Origin: Allgaiera indica | GTDB taxonomy: Bacteria; Pseudomonadota; Alphaproteobacteria; Rhodobacterales; Rhodobacteraceae | DNA length: 64,000 nt | NCBI RefSeq assembly: GCF_900106675.1 | Contig: NZ_FNOB01000001.1 | Span: 292,136-356,135 of the forward strand | Reading direction: 5' to 3' | Shown here: in pieces, positions 52,113 through 60,007 of the stretch | Layout of the letters: every line of letters starts with the position of its first letter | How positions within the stretch are numbered: the first letter of the stretch is position 1 | Program-made: the position numbers and the translations under genes | The notes under the pieces: model-generated | Databases searched by the model: none | Seen by the model: only the letters and a program-made list of their open reading frames with translations | What the model was told of the DNA's origin: nothing

Positions 52113-53432
52113 TCACCCGGGGCGAAGGCCCCGCCAGTCGGGATGCAGGTCATCGATCACGATCGGATGGCAGTGGCCTTCGCGGCCATGTTCGCGCAGA
52201 TGCGGATGGTCGGGCGGCAGATCGGCGTGATCATGAGGCACCGCGCCCGGCTCTTGCGCGGGCCAAAGGCGCAGCGCGGCAACCACCCCGATCGCGGCCA
52301 TCCCCGCCATCACCAGAAATGTCCCATTCAACCCGATCGCCGCGCCGAAGCGCCCCGCCATCGGATAGGCAAGCAGCCAGCAGGCATGGCTTAGCGCGAA
52401 TTGGGCGGCGAAGACGGCGGGGCGGTCCTCGGGCTGGGCCGAGCGGCGCAGCAGCAGGCCCGTGGGCGTTTGCGTCAGCCCGTAGCCAAACCCCAGCACC
52501 GCCCAAAGCGCCATCAGCCCTGGCAATGTGCCCGCCAGGGGGCCCGAAAGCGTGCCAAGTGTCAGGATCAGCGCCCCGGCCAGCATCGCCGGGCGCTCGG
52601 GCAGGCGGTCGAGCAACCTTGGCAGGATCAGCGCCGCGGTCATCGACCCGCCGCCGAAGGCCGCCAATGCCAATGCCACCTCTGGCTGGCCCAACCCGAA
52701 CTTGCCTTGCACGATGACCACGGTGTTGACGATCACCATCGCACCCGCCGCCGCCACGGCGAGGTTCAGCGCCAGCAGCCCGCGCAATCGCGGGGTGGCC
52801 AGGTAGATCCGGGTTCCGCGCGTCATGCGCGCCCAGATCCCGCCGGGGGCGGCGCTGGGCGTAGGCGAGGGCAGCGCCACGGTGACGACCAGCAGGGCCG
52901 AGGCCAGAAAGCCGATCACCGTGCCACCGAAAAGCACCGGAAAGCTGACCACCGTCAGCAATGCCGCCGCCAGGATCGGCGACAACAGGCTTTCCAGATC
53001 ATAGGCCAGCCGAGAAAGCGACAGCGCGCGGGTATATTCGGCCTCGTCGGTCAGCACGTCGGGGATGGTGGCCTGGAAGGTGGGCGTGAACCCGGCCGAA
53101 GCCGCCTGCAGCAGGAAGATCAGCGTATAGATCTGCCAGACTTCCGTGACGAAGGGCAGCGCCAGCGCCACGCCGGCGCGGATCAGATCGAGCGATACCA
53201 GCATGGCGCGGCGTGGCACACGGGTCGCGAAGGCCGACGCCACGGGGGCCAGCGTGACATAGGCCACCATCTTGATCGCCAGCGCGGTGCCCAGCACGAC
53301 GCCCGCGTCCTGCCCGGCGATCCGCCAGGCCAACAGGCCAAGCGCCACGGTGGCCAGGCCGGTGCCGACCAGCGCGATCACCTGTGCGGCGAACAGGTGG
53401 CGATAGGTGCGGTGGCGCAGGATCCCCAGCAT
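52113..53432 (-). CDS. MFS transporter with His-rich C-terminus (NreB-like metal efflux)
   Basis: A 439-residue, 12-span major facilitator protein. The N-terminus LGILRHRTYRHLFAAQVIAL is typical of the group. The last 40 residues are His/Asp-rich (HDHADLPPDHPHLREH and HCHP), as in NreB/NrsD nickel exporters. The adjacent CsoR/RcnR-family repressor gene supports Ni or Co efflux. ATG at 53432 follows GTGAGG; a GTG at 53444 would overlap the repressor stop. Metal specificity is inferred. Confidence 0.8.
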   Translation of the reverse strand: MLGILRHRTYRHLFAAQVIALVGTGLATVALGLLAWRIAGQDAGVVLGTALAIKMVAYVTLAPVASAFATRVPRRAMLVSLDLIRAGVALALPFVTEVWQIYTLIFLLQAASAGFTPTFQATIPDVLTDEAEYTRALSLSRLAYDLESLLSPILAAALLTVVSFPVLFGGTVIGFLASALLVVTVALPSPTPSAAPGGIWARMTRGTRIYLATPRLRGLLALNLAVAAAGAMVIVNTVVIVQGKFGLGQPEVALALAAFGGGSMTAALILPRLLDRLPERPAMLAGALILTLGTLSGPLAGTLPGLMALWAVLGFGYGLTQTPTGLLLRRSAQPEDRPAVFAAQFALSHACWLLAYPMAGRFGAAIGLNGTFLVMAGMAAIGVVAALRLWPAQEPGAVPHDHADLPPDHPHLREHGREGHCHPIVIDDLHPDWRGLRPG

Positions 53433-53440
53433 GACGGGCC

Positions 53441-53698
53441 TCACAGCAGCTTGGCCAGGGCGCGCAGGTCGGACAGGTCCTCCGCGCCGCCATGGCCCAG
53501 GCAGTGATCGATATGGTCATGGATCAGCGCGCGCTTGGCCGCGGTGATCGCGCTTTCGACGGCCTGAAGCTGCAGCGCGATCTCGGTGCAGGGACGGCCG
53601 GCTTCGATCATCTCGACGACATGGCGCAAATGCCCGTCGGCGCGTTTCAAGCGCTTGATGATACCGGGATGAGAGGCGTGAACATGCGGCTGGGTCAT
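53441..53698 (-). CDS. CsoR/RcnR-family metal-sensing repressor
   Basis: An 85-residue all-helical repressor (DUF156 family). It has IIKRLKRADGHLRHVVEMIE, Cys37 in GRPCTEI and HDHIDHC with His62 and Cys66, the Cys-His-Cys triad spacing of CsoR; His5, His7 and His10 recall RcnR. It would lift from DNA upon metal binding and allow expression of the coupled MFS exporter. A G-tract palindrome characteristic of this family lies 12 bases before its start. Copper, nickel or cobalt cannot be told apart by sequence alone. Confidence 0.88.
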   Translation of the reverse strand: MTQPHVHASHPGIIKRLKRADGHLRHVVEMIEAGRPCTEIALQLQAVESAITAAKRALIHDHIDHCLGHGGAEDLSDLRALAKLL

Positions 53699-53709
53699 GC
53701 CCCGCCTAT

Positions 53710-53726
53710 ATCCCCCCAGGGGGGAT
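53710..53726. promoter_or_regulatory. CsoR/RcnR-type operator (C6-A-G6 palindrome)
   Basis: AT-CCCCCC-A-GGGGGG-AT is a perfect 17-base palindrome 12 bases upstream of the repressor start. CsoR/RcnR family operators are G-tracts flanked by A/T inverted repeats, so this is very likely the autoregulatory site. Confidence 0.78.
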
Positions 53727-53751
53727 TAGACAACATCCCATCGTCGCATGC

Positions 53752-53786
53752 AAACCGCCCCCGGGCCTTGGGCGCGGGGGCGGTTT
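53752..53786 (-). terminator. strong hairpin terminator of the DoxD-like gene
   Basis: AAACCGCCCCCG pairs perfectly with CGGGGGCGGTTT across an 11-base loop, 56 bases past the DoxD-like stop. Its A/T-ended stem suits a rho-independent terminator that insulates the repressor operator. Confidence 0.8.
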
Positions 53787-53841
53787 CGTTCCGGCGTGCG
53801 GTCCTGCTGACTTGCGGATCACGCCTAGCGTTCAGGGCAGG

Positions 53842-54771
53842 TCAGAACGACACCTTCGAGGGCTTGTTGTTGATCATCTTGATGACCGCCGACTTGGCGC
53901 CCGCTGGCAGGCGGATATCGACCATGGCGCCCAGACCCATCTTCATGACGCCATCGACCACCGTGCCCGAGTGATGCGACCAGGGCTCAAATAGGCTTTT
54001 CACCACGGCGATCTTGTCGGCGGCCTCGACCACGGTGCTTCCGTCGGCAAGCGTGAACACGATCGAGGTCACATAGGCCGCCGCGGGCGAGGGACCGGCG
54101 TTGACATAAAGCCGTGCCTCATCGGATTTGCCGGGCACCTGCAGGGCCGTGATGTGGTAGGATTTGACGCTGGTAAGCTTGTGCAGCTTGAAGATCCCGA
54201 AATAGTAACTGTAGAAGCCCACCGTGAAGACCACAGAGAACACCGTAAGCGCGATGCTGACCTGGCGTCCGAAATAGCGGGCGAAATCATCGCGTTTCAG
54301 CAGGCTGTCAAGCGAATAGCGCCCCGCACCGTAGATCATCACACTGACCGAGATCGCCAGGCCGAGGGCCGCCATTGTCCATTCGTCGAGGCATTCATAG
54401 CCCTCCCAGCCGAAGATCAGCATCAATGCAAAGTTCAGGCCGGTACCGCCGATTGCGGCAACCCGGGTGAACAGCCCAAGCATCAGCCCAAGCCCCACCA
54501 GCACCTCGGCAGTCGACATCATGTAGATCGACCATTCCGCGATGAAGGGGTGCTGCAGTACCCAATGGATCATCGGCTCGACGGGCGAGCCGGGCGCAGC
54601 CTCGACCAGCTTGCTTGCAAGTGATGCAGGGCTGGTGATGTCATGCTTTGCGGGGACGTTGATGAAGCGCCGCCATCCCCCCATGAAAAAGACGAATCCC
54701 ATGGTGATTGACGCGGCGCGTAGCGCGAAATCTCTCGCGAACTCGGACCTTGTCCGTGCCTCAGTTTGCAT
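53842..54771 (-). CDS. DoxD/DoxA-like membrane protein (TQO small-subunit family)
   Basis: A 309-residue inner-membrane protein with several hydrophobic segments: SITMGFVFFMGGWRRFINVPAKH, the DoxX-like VLVGLGLMLGLFTRVAAIGG and a fourth near residue 130. A C-terminal periplasmic domain of about 110 residues resembles DoxA. The fusion is seen in thiosulfate:quinone oxidoreductase-like proteins, but catalytic proof in bacteria is thin. ATG 54771 is chosen at the conserved start. A monocistronic gene; substrate unknown. Confidence 0.75.
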   Translation of the reverse strand: MQTEARTRSEFARDFALRAASITMGFVFFMGGWRRFINVPAKHDITSPASLASKLVEAAPGSPVEPMIHWVLQHPFIAEWSIYMMSTAEVLVGLGLMLGLFTRVAAIGGTGLNFALMLIFGWEGYECLDEWTMAALGLAISVSVMIYGAGRYSLDSLLKRDDFARYFGRQVSIALTVFSVVFTVGFYSYYFGIFKLHKLTSVKSYHITALQVPGKSDEARLYVNAGPSPAAAYVTSIVFTLADGSTVVEAADKIAVVKSLFEPWSHHSGTVVDGVMKMGLGAMVDIRLPAGAKSAVIKMINNKPSKVSF

Positions 54772-55189
54772 TTGAATCCCTACTCTCTCTTGGCAGACAT
54801 CGGGGCGTTTTCGTGGGCCTCGACGGTCTTTGGGCATTTTCACCGGGGGTCCGATTCAGGGCGATCAGGCATCGCTCTCGACCCAGGCAAGGCCGGTCTA
54901 CACCCGCTGAATTACGCGACCTTGACATGTATCAACATTCATATCTTTTCCGGATTGCGGGCACTTGGCCGTTGATGGCCGCGCCGCTGAAACCGCGCAG
55001 GAGCAAGATGAGAGAGGAGGATGCGGCCCAGGGGCCGCCGGCCCCCCGACAGGTGCGGTGGGCGGCGACGCATGATGGAAACCGCATTGCAGATGATCGC
55101 GGGCGGGCCTCTTGGATCAGAGACGGCCGCACCGCGTTCTACCCCGAGGCCGGGGCCGTTCGCGGCGGAAATTCCGCGTTGCGCAGGGC
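54772..55189. other. intergenic stretch without a convincing gene
   Basis: About 420 bases between the DoxD-like gene and the downstream end of the DUF6789-type gene. Open frames here are Arg/Gly/Pro-rich and lack ribosome sites. It includes the DoxD promoter, not resolved. Confidence 0.5.
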
Positions 55190-55214
55190 GGCCCGGCCGC
55201 ACCGCGGCCGGGCC
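55190..55214 (-). terminator. perfect GC hairpin after the DUF6789-type gene
   Basis: GGCCCGGCCGC and GCGGCCGGGCC form an 11-bp stem with a three-base loop, eight bases past the stop codon. No T tract, so it may need help to terminate. Confidence 0.6.
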
Positions 55215-55222
55215 ATTCCCCG

Positions 55223-55669
55223 TCAGGGGTGCAGCGCGCGCGGTGCCGTCAGGAACCCGAAGGCCGCGCCAAGAACCGCGCCGTAGACGATGTGCAACAA
55301 GAGCGTCATCACCGGCGCCGCAACCCCGAGCGACAAGCCAAACAGCCCCGCGCCGGCCATCGGCATCACCAGCACCATCATCGCAAACCAGGCCGCGATG
55401 CCGAAGGCGATCCCCTTGACGACAAGAGAATTTCCAGGGATCCGTTCATACGTCAGCGCGAAGGCGCCGCCCCAGGCGATCGTGCCGATCGCGAAATGCG
55501 CGACCCATCCCATGAACGCCGGGGCGCCCATCATGCGGCTCAGCATGTGGATGACATCGAGCGCGGGCATCAGGCCCATCATCGCCTTGGCGACCATCAA
55601 GGCCGACAAGACGACAGTCGCAATGAACCCGGCACCGAGGCCGGCGGATATCTTTTGCATGGCTTGCAT
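55223..55669 (-). CDS. DUF6789-type four-span membrane protein
   Basis: A 148-residue polytopic protein with four or five hydrophobic segments, conserved Met and Gly, and AHFAIGTIAWGGAFALTYERIPG in the middle. Its pattern matches the DUF6789 family. It follows the sigma and anti-sigma genes in one direction (16 bases after the anti-sigma stop), so it is probably part of that stress unit. Function unknown. Confidence 0.68.
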   Translation of the reverse strand: MQAMQKISAGLGAGFIATVVLSALMVAKAMMGLMPALDVIHMLSRMMGAPAFMGWVAHFAIGTIAWGGAFALTYERIPGNSLVVKGIAFGIAAWFAMMVLVMPMAGAGLFGLSLGVAAPVMTLLLHIVYGAVLGAAFGFLTAPRALHP

Positions 55670-55685
55670 CCCTTTCTTGGGGGTC

Positions 55686-55928
55686 TCACCCCCCCGTTGG
55701 CTTTTCGTCGTGCAGCCTTGAAAGGATCGCCTCGATCCGCGCCGCGTCGGGCGGGTCGGACGGCAGAGTCGTCATGGTCAGCGCCCGGGTCGCCCGCATC
55801 TGGGCGAGGAAATGCGCGCAGCCGTGACACATGGCCAGATGCAGCCGCATGCGAAGCGTCTGCAACGGACCCAGTTCCCCGTCGATCAGGGCGCTGGCGC
55901 GTTCCGTGACTTCCTTGCAGCTCAACAT
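55686..55928 (-). CDS. anti-sigma factor, zinc-finger (zf-HC2) type
   Basis: An 80-residue protein beginning MLSCKEVTERASALIDGEL, with HLAMCHGCAHF giving the H-x3-C-x2-C zinc motif of anti-sigma factors. No membrane segment is present, so it is a soluble redox- or metal-responsive anti-sigma factor. It follows the ECF sigma gene by 106 bases and probably restrains it; release may follow oxidation or metal loss. Confidence 0.85.
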   Translation of the reverse strand: MLSCKEVTERASALIDGELGPLQTLRMRLHLAMCHGCAHFLAQMRATRALTMTTLPSDPPDAARIEAILSRLHDEKPTGG

Positions 55929-56034
55929 CTTGCCGGCCCCCTTTCAAAGGTCCCACGCAAACAGGACCCGCAAGGAAGGGATTCGTTACAGCGGCGCCGC
56001 GAAAACGCAGACCTGTCGAACATGCGCCATCTCC

Positions 56035-56634
56035 CTACAACACTTCGTCCAGCGCGGCGCGCACCGCCAACCGGGCCCGATGCAACAAGACCCGAACGTT
56101 GCCCTCGCTGATACCGAGTATCTCGCAAACCTCGGCCGCTGCCAGCCCCTCTTGCGCGCGCAGCACCAGAACGGCGCGCTGGCCGGCCGGCAAGGCGTCG
56201 ATCGCAGCGGTCACATGCGCCATTACGCTGCGCCCGGCGATGATGCGTTCGGGCGTGACCTCTTCCCACAGGGCCGGCATATCCTTCCACCGTCCGCGTC
56301 CGTCGAAAGCCGCCGCAAGGGAATTCTCCTCTCCGCCGTCGTCGAAGGACACCACCCGGCCGTCGCGCGCGGCCCGGGTCCGGGCCTTGTTGACCAGGAT
56401 CGTGAAGATCCAGCCCGCCAGCGACGATCGCCCCTCGAAGCCGGCGATGTTGCGCAGCACGGCCACCCAGGCATCCTGCGCGACCTCTTCCGCCGTCGCC
56501 CGGCTTTGCACGATCCCGGCGGCCACCCTTACCAGCGCCGCGTTGTGCCGGTGGAAGAGCTGTTCGAATGCGGCGCGCTCGCCCGCGACAAGCGCTTGCA
56601 CCAGTGCGCGTTCGTCGCCCTCTCCGTCCCCCAT
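56035..56634 (-). CDS. ECF-family RNA polymerase sigma factor
   Basis: A 199-residue sigma factor. Region 2 contains FEQLFHRHNAALVRVAAGI and EEVAQDAWVAVLRNIAGFEGRSSLAGWIFTILVNKARTRAARD; region 4 has LPAGQRAVLVLRAQEGLAAAEVCEILGISEGNVRVLLHRAR. It leads the unit sigma, anti-sigma, DUF6789 protein. The metal-resistance genes around it may be its targets, though no -35/-10 match was assigned. Confidence 0.92.
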   Translation of the reverse strand: MGDGEGDERALVQALVAGERAAFEQLFHRHNAALVRVAAGIVQSRATAEEVAQDAWVAVLRNIAGFEGRSSLAGWIFTILVNKARTRAARDGRVVSFDDGGEENSLAAAFDGRGRWKDMPALWEEVTPERIIAGRSVMAHVTAAIDALPAGQRAVLVLRAQEGLAAAEVCEILGISEGNVRVLLHRARLAVRAALDEVL

Positions 56635-56730
56635 GCGCCTCCCCGCCGCGTGTCCCGAACGCCCGCCGACAATGGCACAGGCGCGGCGTAGTGTGAAGGA
56701 ACCGAACCGGGCGCGGGCGCGCCGCGCGCA

Positions 56731-58064
56731 TCACCCCCCGGTTCGCGAAACGGGGCGGCGTTCCACCCGAAAGCCCAGCAGCCACAACGCGTCCAGCGTG
56801 ACCGTTACCGTCGCGCCGGTGTCGGCCAGCACGGCGACCCACAGGCCGGTCAGGCCAAGCCGGGTGGTGACAAGGACGACCCCCTTCAGGCCAAGCGCGA
56901 TCGCGACGTTCTGCCGGATATTCGCCATCGTCGCCCGCGCCAGCCGGATCTGAGCGGCGACATCCATCACCCGGTCGCGCAACAGCGCCCGATCGGCAGT
57001 CTCCAGCGCCACATGGGTGCCCGATCCCATGGCGATGCCCAGACCCGCCCGCGCAAGCGCCGGGGCGTCGTTGATGCCGTCGCCGACCATCATGACCTGA
57101 TCATCCCGCGTCATTGCCGCCACGATCGCGGCCTTGTCCTCGGGCGGCAGCGCGGCACGCGATTCCAGCCCAAGCCTTTTGCCGATCGCGGCGCCCGTCA
57201 CCGGATTGTCGCCCGCCAACATGAGCGCGCGGATCCCCATTTCGCGCAGCGCGATCAGCCCCTGAAGACGGGTCTCCGTGAAGACCGCGACGACGGCCTT
57301 GCCCGCCTGCTCCAACCTTCCCGCGGCCTGGCGCGCGGCGTCGCCCAGAACCCCGGCCTCGGCGGCGAAGCGGGGCGAGCCGACGCTCCAACACGCGTTC
57401 GCCACGATGGCCCGCGCCCCCCCCCGGGCCCGGGATCACCGTCGCGGCAGAGGCGGGCGGCGGCATGATCCCCTCCGCCTCGCCCACCGCGAAGAGGAAA
57501 ACCACCAGTGCCGCCTCATGCCCCGCGCCTATGAAAACCGCGCCGGTGGCCGCGATGCTCATCCACATCTCGATGGTGAAGGGCATCCCGGCGCGCGCCA
57601 GCAGCGCCGCGCGCCGGGCGATGGGGGCGACAGCGATCCGCGTGGCCAGAACGAAGGCCTAATGCGCAACCGGCCCGCCGATGCAAGGGCCACGGCCCAG
57701 GCCCCCGCCAGCAGCGCGCCAGAGCCAAGAAGATAGCGCCCCTTGGGCGTCGCGTGCCAGGCGGAACCGCGGCCGGCGGCGCGGGCGGGAAGGCCCGTAT
57801 GGGGGGGGGCCGCCGATCCGGGCAGGCACCGTCCGGCAAGACGAAATCACACCCGGGACTCGCCGGCGCCGTGTCGGGGCGCGATATGCCATAGCCCAGC
57901 CGCCGGACCGCGCGTTCCAACGCCTTGGGCGCGGTCGCCTCCACGTCCAGGCGCAGGCAAAGCCGCTGGTTCATCAGCGTCACCTCGACCGCCTCGACCC
58001 CGGGCAGCGTCTCGACCGCGCCGCGCACCTTTGCCGCGCAGGATCCGCAATCCGTTCCCGTCAC
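56731..58064 (-). pseudogene. decayed Zn/Cd/Pb-transporting P-type ATPase (zntA/cadA-like)
   Basis: Pieces of one heavy-metal ATPase lie in order on the minus strand in different frames. They are an HMA domain (TDCGSCAAKVRGAVETLPGV), a membrane hairpin (MPFTIEMWMSIAATGAVFIGA) and the C-terminal hinge and membrane part (MLAGDNPVTGAAIG, VMMVGDGINDAPALA). The DKTGT phosphorylation region and about 300 residues are missing. Nine-base C/G runs at 57417-57425 and 57801-57809 mark likely frameshifts. The gene cannot be functional; the MerR-type promoter in front of it is intact. Confidence 0.85.
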
Positions 58065-58135
58065 ATGCCATTCCCGCAGCTCCGCCTGTGCGATCGTCCG
58101 CCCTTTCTTGCCGGCTTCCGCTCTCGATGAAGGCC

Positions 58136-58166
58136 AAGATAGGAGTTACCGCAACTATAGCTTCAA
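58136..58166 (-). promoter_or_regulatory. MerR-type promoter with 19-bp spacer
   Basis: On the minus strand TTGAAG (-35, 58166-58161) and TATCTT (-10, 58141-58136) are exactly 19 bases apart, the long spacer typical of MerR-controlled promoters. The spacer contains AGTT-N5-AACT. It points to the decayed ATPase gene and faces the MerR-family regulator. Confidence 0.68.
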
Positions 58167-58204
58167 GGGGGAATTTCACCGTTCTCCGAAACGGGGGAAA
58201 AGCC

Positions 58205-58633
58205 ATGCACACGATCCGAACGCTGGCGCGCCCGACGGGCACCAAGGTCCAGACCATCCGGTATTACGAGCAGATCGGCCTGATGCCCGAATCGGGGCGC
58301 AGCGCCGGCGGCCAGCGGCGGTATGACGATGCGCAGCTCGACCGCCTTGCCTTCATCCGCCACGCGCGTCAGCTTGGCTTTCCGCTGGGGGCGATCCGCG
58401 AATTGCTGGATCTGTCCGACCATCCCGACCGCGATTGCGGCGCGGCGGATGCGATCGCGCGGCGGCGGCTGCGCGAGGTCGACACCCGGATCGTCCGGCT
58501 CGAAGCCCTGCGCCGCGAGTTGCAGCGCATGATCACTGCGTGCCGCGGTGGAACGACCTCTGATTGCCGCGTGCTGGAGGTGCTGCGCGACCATGCGGAA
58601 TGCCTGGCCGACCACCACGGGGACGTGGATTGA
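58205..58633 (+). CDS. MerR-family heavy-metal regulator (ZntR/CadR/PbrR-like)
   Basis: A 142-residue regulator. The winged helix has VQTIRYYEQIGLMPES and QRRYDDAQLDRLAFIRHARQLGF; the metal end holds Cys78, Cys113, Cys121 and Cys133 in ACRGGTTSDC and HAEC, close to the ZntR/CadR/PbrR clade. It would twist a 19-base-spacer promoter to activate an efflux ATPase; that promoter lies next to it, but the ATPase is a pseudogene. Metal choice among Zn, Cd and Pb is open. Confidence 0.9.
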   Translation: MHTIRTLARPTGTKVQTIRYYEQIGLMPESGRSAGGQRRYDDAQLDRLAFIRHARQLGFPLGAIRELLDLSDHPDRDCGAADAIARRRLREVDTRIVRLEALRRELQRMITACRGGTTSDCRVLEVLRDHAECLADHHGDVD

Positions 58634-58645
58634 CCGGGGCCGCCG

Positions 58646-59266
58646 TCAGCGGATCTTGCGAAACAGGCTGAACTGGAACGATTGCACCACGCCCCCCGGC
58701 GTCTGGTGGCGCTCAAGCCGATGGGTCAGCAACCGGTAGTCGGGGCCCAGGGTCTGGGCAAGCGATTGCGGCGAGTAGCGTTCCACGGGAAGGCCGCTGC
58801 AGGTTTCGGGCCCATCGGGCGCGAAGGTCGCGATGATGGCATGGCCGTCCAGGCGAAGCGCCTGCGACAGACGCTCCAGATAGGCCGCGCGATCCTCTGG
58901 CGTGACCAGAAAATGAAACACCGCCCGGTCGTGCCACAGGTCATAGACCCGCCCGGGCGCCCAGGTCGTGATATCCGCGGCGATCCACGCCACGTCCTGA
59001 CCACGCGGGCCCAGCCGCTGGCGCAGCCTGTCCAGCGCGGCCTCGGACAGATCGAGCACCGTCAGATCGCGCAGGCCCCGCTCCAGCAGGCCGTCCGTGA
59101 CGCGCGAGGTGCCGCCGCCGATGTCGATGACGCTTTGGTCAGGTGTCAAACCGGCCTCGGCCACCAGATCGAGCGAGCGCGCGGGGTCGTCCTGGTGCCA
59201 GCTCAGTTCGGTTTCGGCCTTGCGGCTGTAGATCCGGTTCCAATGGTCTTGCTTGGTCTCGGTCAT
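58646..59266 (-). CDS. class I SAM-dependent methyltransferase
   Basis: A 206-residue methyltransferase with WNRIYSRKAETELSWHQ at the start, the SAM-binding motif VIDIGGGTSRVTDGLLERG, LTVLDLSEAAL, and the later WHDRAVFHFL. The start motif is shared by a group of small thiopurine/tellurite-like methyltransferases. The substrate is unknown. Its gene converges with merR, 12 bases apart. Confidence 0.83.
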   Translation of the reverse strand: MTETKQDHWNRIYSRKAETELSWHQDDPARSLDLVAEAGLTPDQSVIDIGGGTSRVTDGLLERGLRDLTVLDLSEAALDRLRQRLGPRGQDVAWIAADITTWAPGRVYDLWHDRAVFHFLVTPEDRAAYLERLSQALRLDGHAIIATFAPDGPETCSGLPVERYSPQSLAQTLGPDYRLLTHRLERHQTPGGVVQSFQFSLFRKIR

Positions 59267-59379
59267 CCATCGACTCCCTTTGCCGTCCGGGCGGGTTTGC
59301 GGAACCCTTGTTCATATATGCCGCAGTTCACCGGCGTGTAGGCTGCCGTGTAGACTGCGCGGCCAGTTGTTGCCACGAC

Positions 59380-59862
59380 CTAGTGGTCCTGCGCGTGGCG
59401 ATCCTGCGCTTGGCGATCGGGCAGCGGTTTCAACCGGTCCGGGCCTGGCAACCCGAACTCCGTAGGCGTCAAGGCAATATCCGCGACCGAATACTTGTCC
59501 AGCACCGCCAGGAAAGCCGCCCGTGCCTCGACCAGCGGCGCCATCAGCCGACATGCGCGGGTGATCGCGCAACCGTTGCCGCCGCGCAGGCATTCGACCA
59601 GCCCGAAATCCGTCTCGACATGCCGCACGATGGCACCGACGCTGGTTTCCTCGGCCGCGCGCGACAGGTTGAGCCCCCCCGACCGGCCCCGTTGGGCGGT
59701 CAGGAAACGACCCTGCGTCAGCGCGTTCACCACCTTCATCACGGTGCTGCGCGGCAGCCCGTAGGCCGCTACGATCTGATCGATGGTAAAGCGGCGCCCC
59801 CCCATCGAGGCGGCATAGATCATCACCCGCAGGGCCACATCCGTCGTATCGTTCAGGCGCAT
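59380..59862 (-). CDS. nsrR: NO-sensing repressor NsrR (Rrf2 family)
   Basis: A 160-residue Rrf2-family regulator. The winged helix comes first (LRVMIYAASMGGRRFTIDQIVAAYGLPRSTVMKVVNAL), then three cysteines (Cys91, Cys98, Cys104 in CLRGGNGCAITRACRL) that hold the Fe-S cluster of NsrR. It is divergent from hmp, the standard NsrR target, and would repress it until nitric oxide destroys the cluster. AGGAGTGACG precedes the ATG at 59862. Confidence 0.88.
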   Translation of the reverse strand: MRLNDTTDVALRVMIYAASMGGRRFTIDQIVAAYGLPRSTVMKVVNALTQGRFLTAQRGRSGGLNLSRAAEETSVGAIVRHVETDFGLVECLRGGNGCAITRACRLMAPLVEARAAFLAVLDKYSVADIALTPTEFGLPGPDRLKPLPDRQAQDRHAQDH

Positions 59863-59947
59863 CGTCACTCCTTCCCGGCGCGCGGGACCCATCCAGACCC
59901 GCCTAGGGTAGACGGAATGTCGCAGGCAATGAACATACCTGTGATTA

Positions 59948-59991
59948 GCATCTTATTTTTCCACCTTATAGATACACCAGATCGGCATCTT
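59948..59991. promoter_or_regulatory. candidate NsrR sites in the nsrR-hmp gap
   Basis: GCATCTT at 59948-59954 and again at 59985-59991, each followed by an A/T run, equal the AAGATGC half-site of NsrR boxes read on the other strand. The gap is A+T rich. They are direct rather than inverted copies, so the match is partial. Confidence 0.42.
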
Positions 59992-60007
59992 TATTTCAGG
60001 AGTCCCC

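Noticed and set aside
54708..55286. 192-codon plus-strand frame between the DoxD-like and DUF6789-type genes
   Set aside because: Arg/Pro-rich, overlaps a terminator hairpin and has no recognisable domain.
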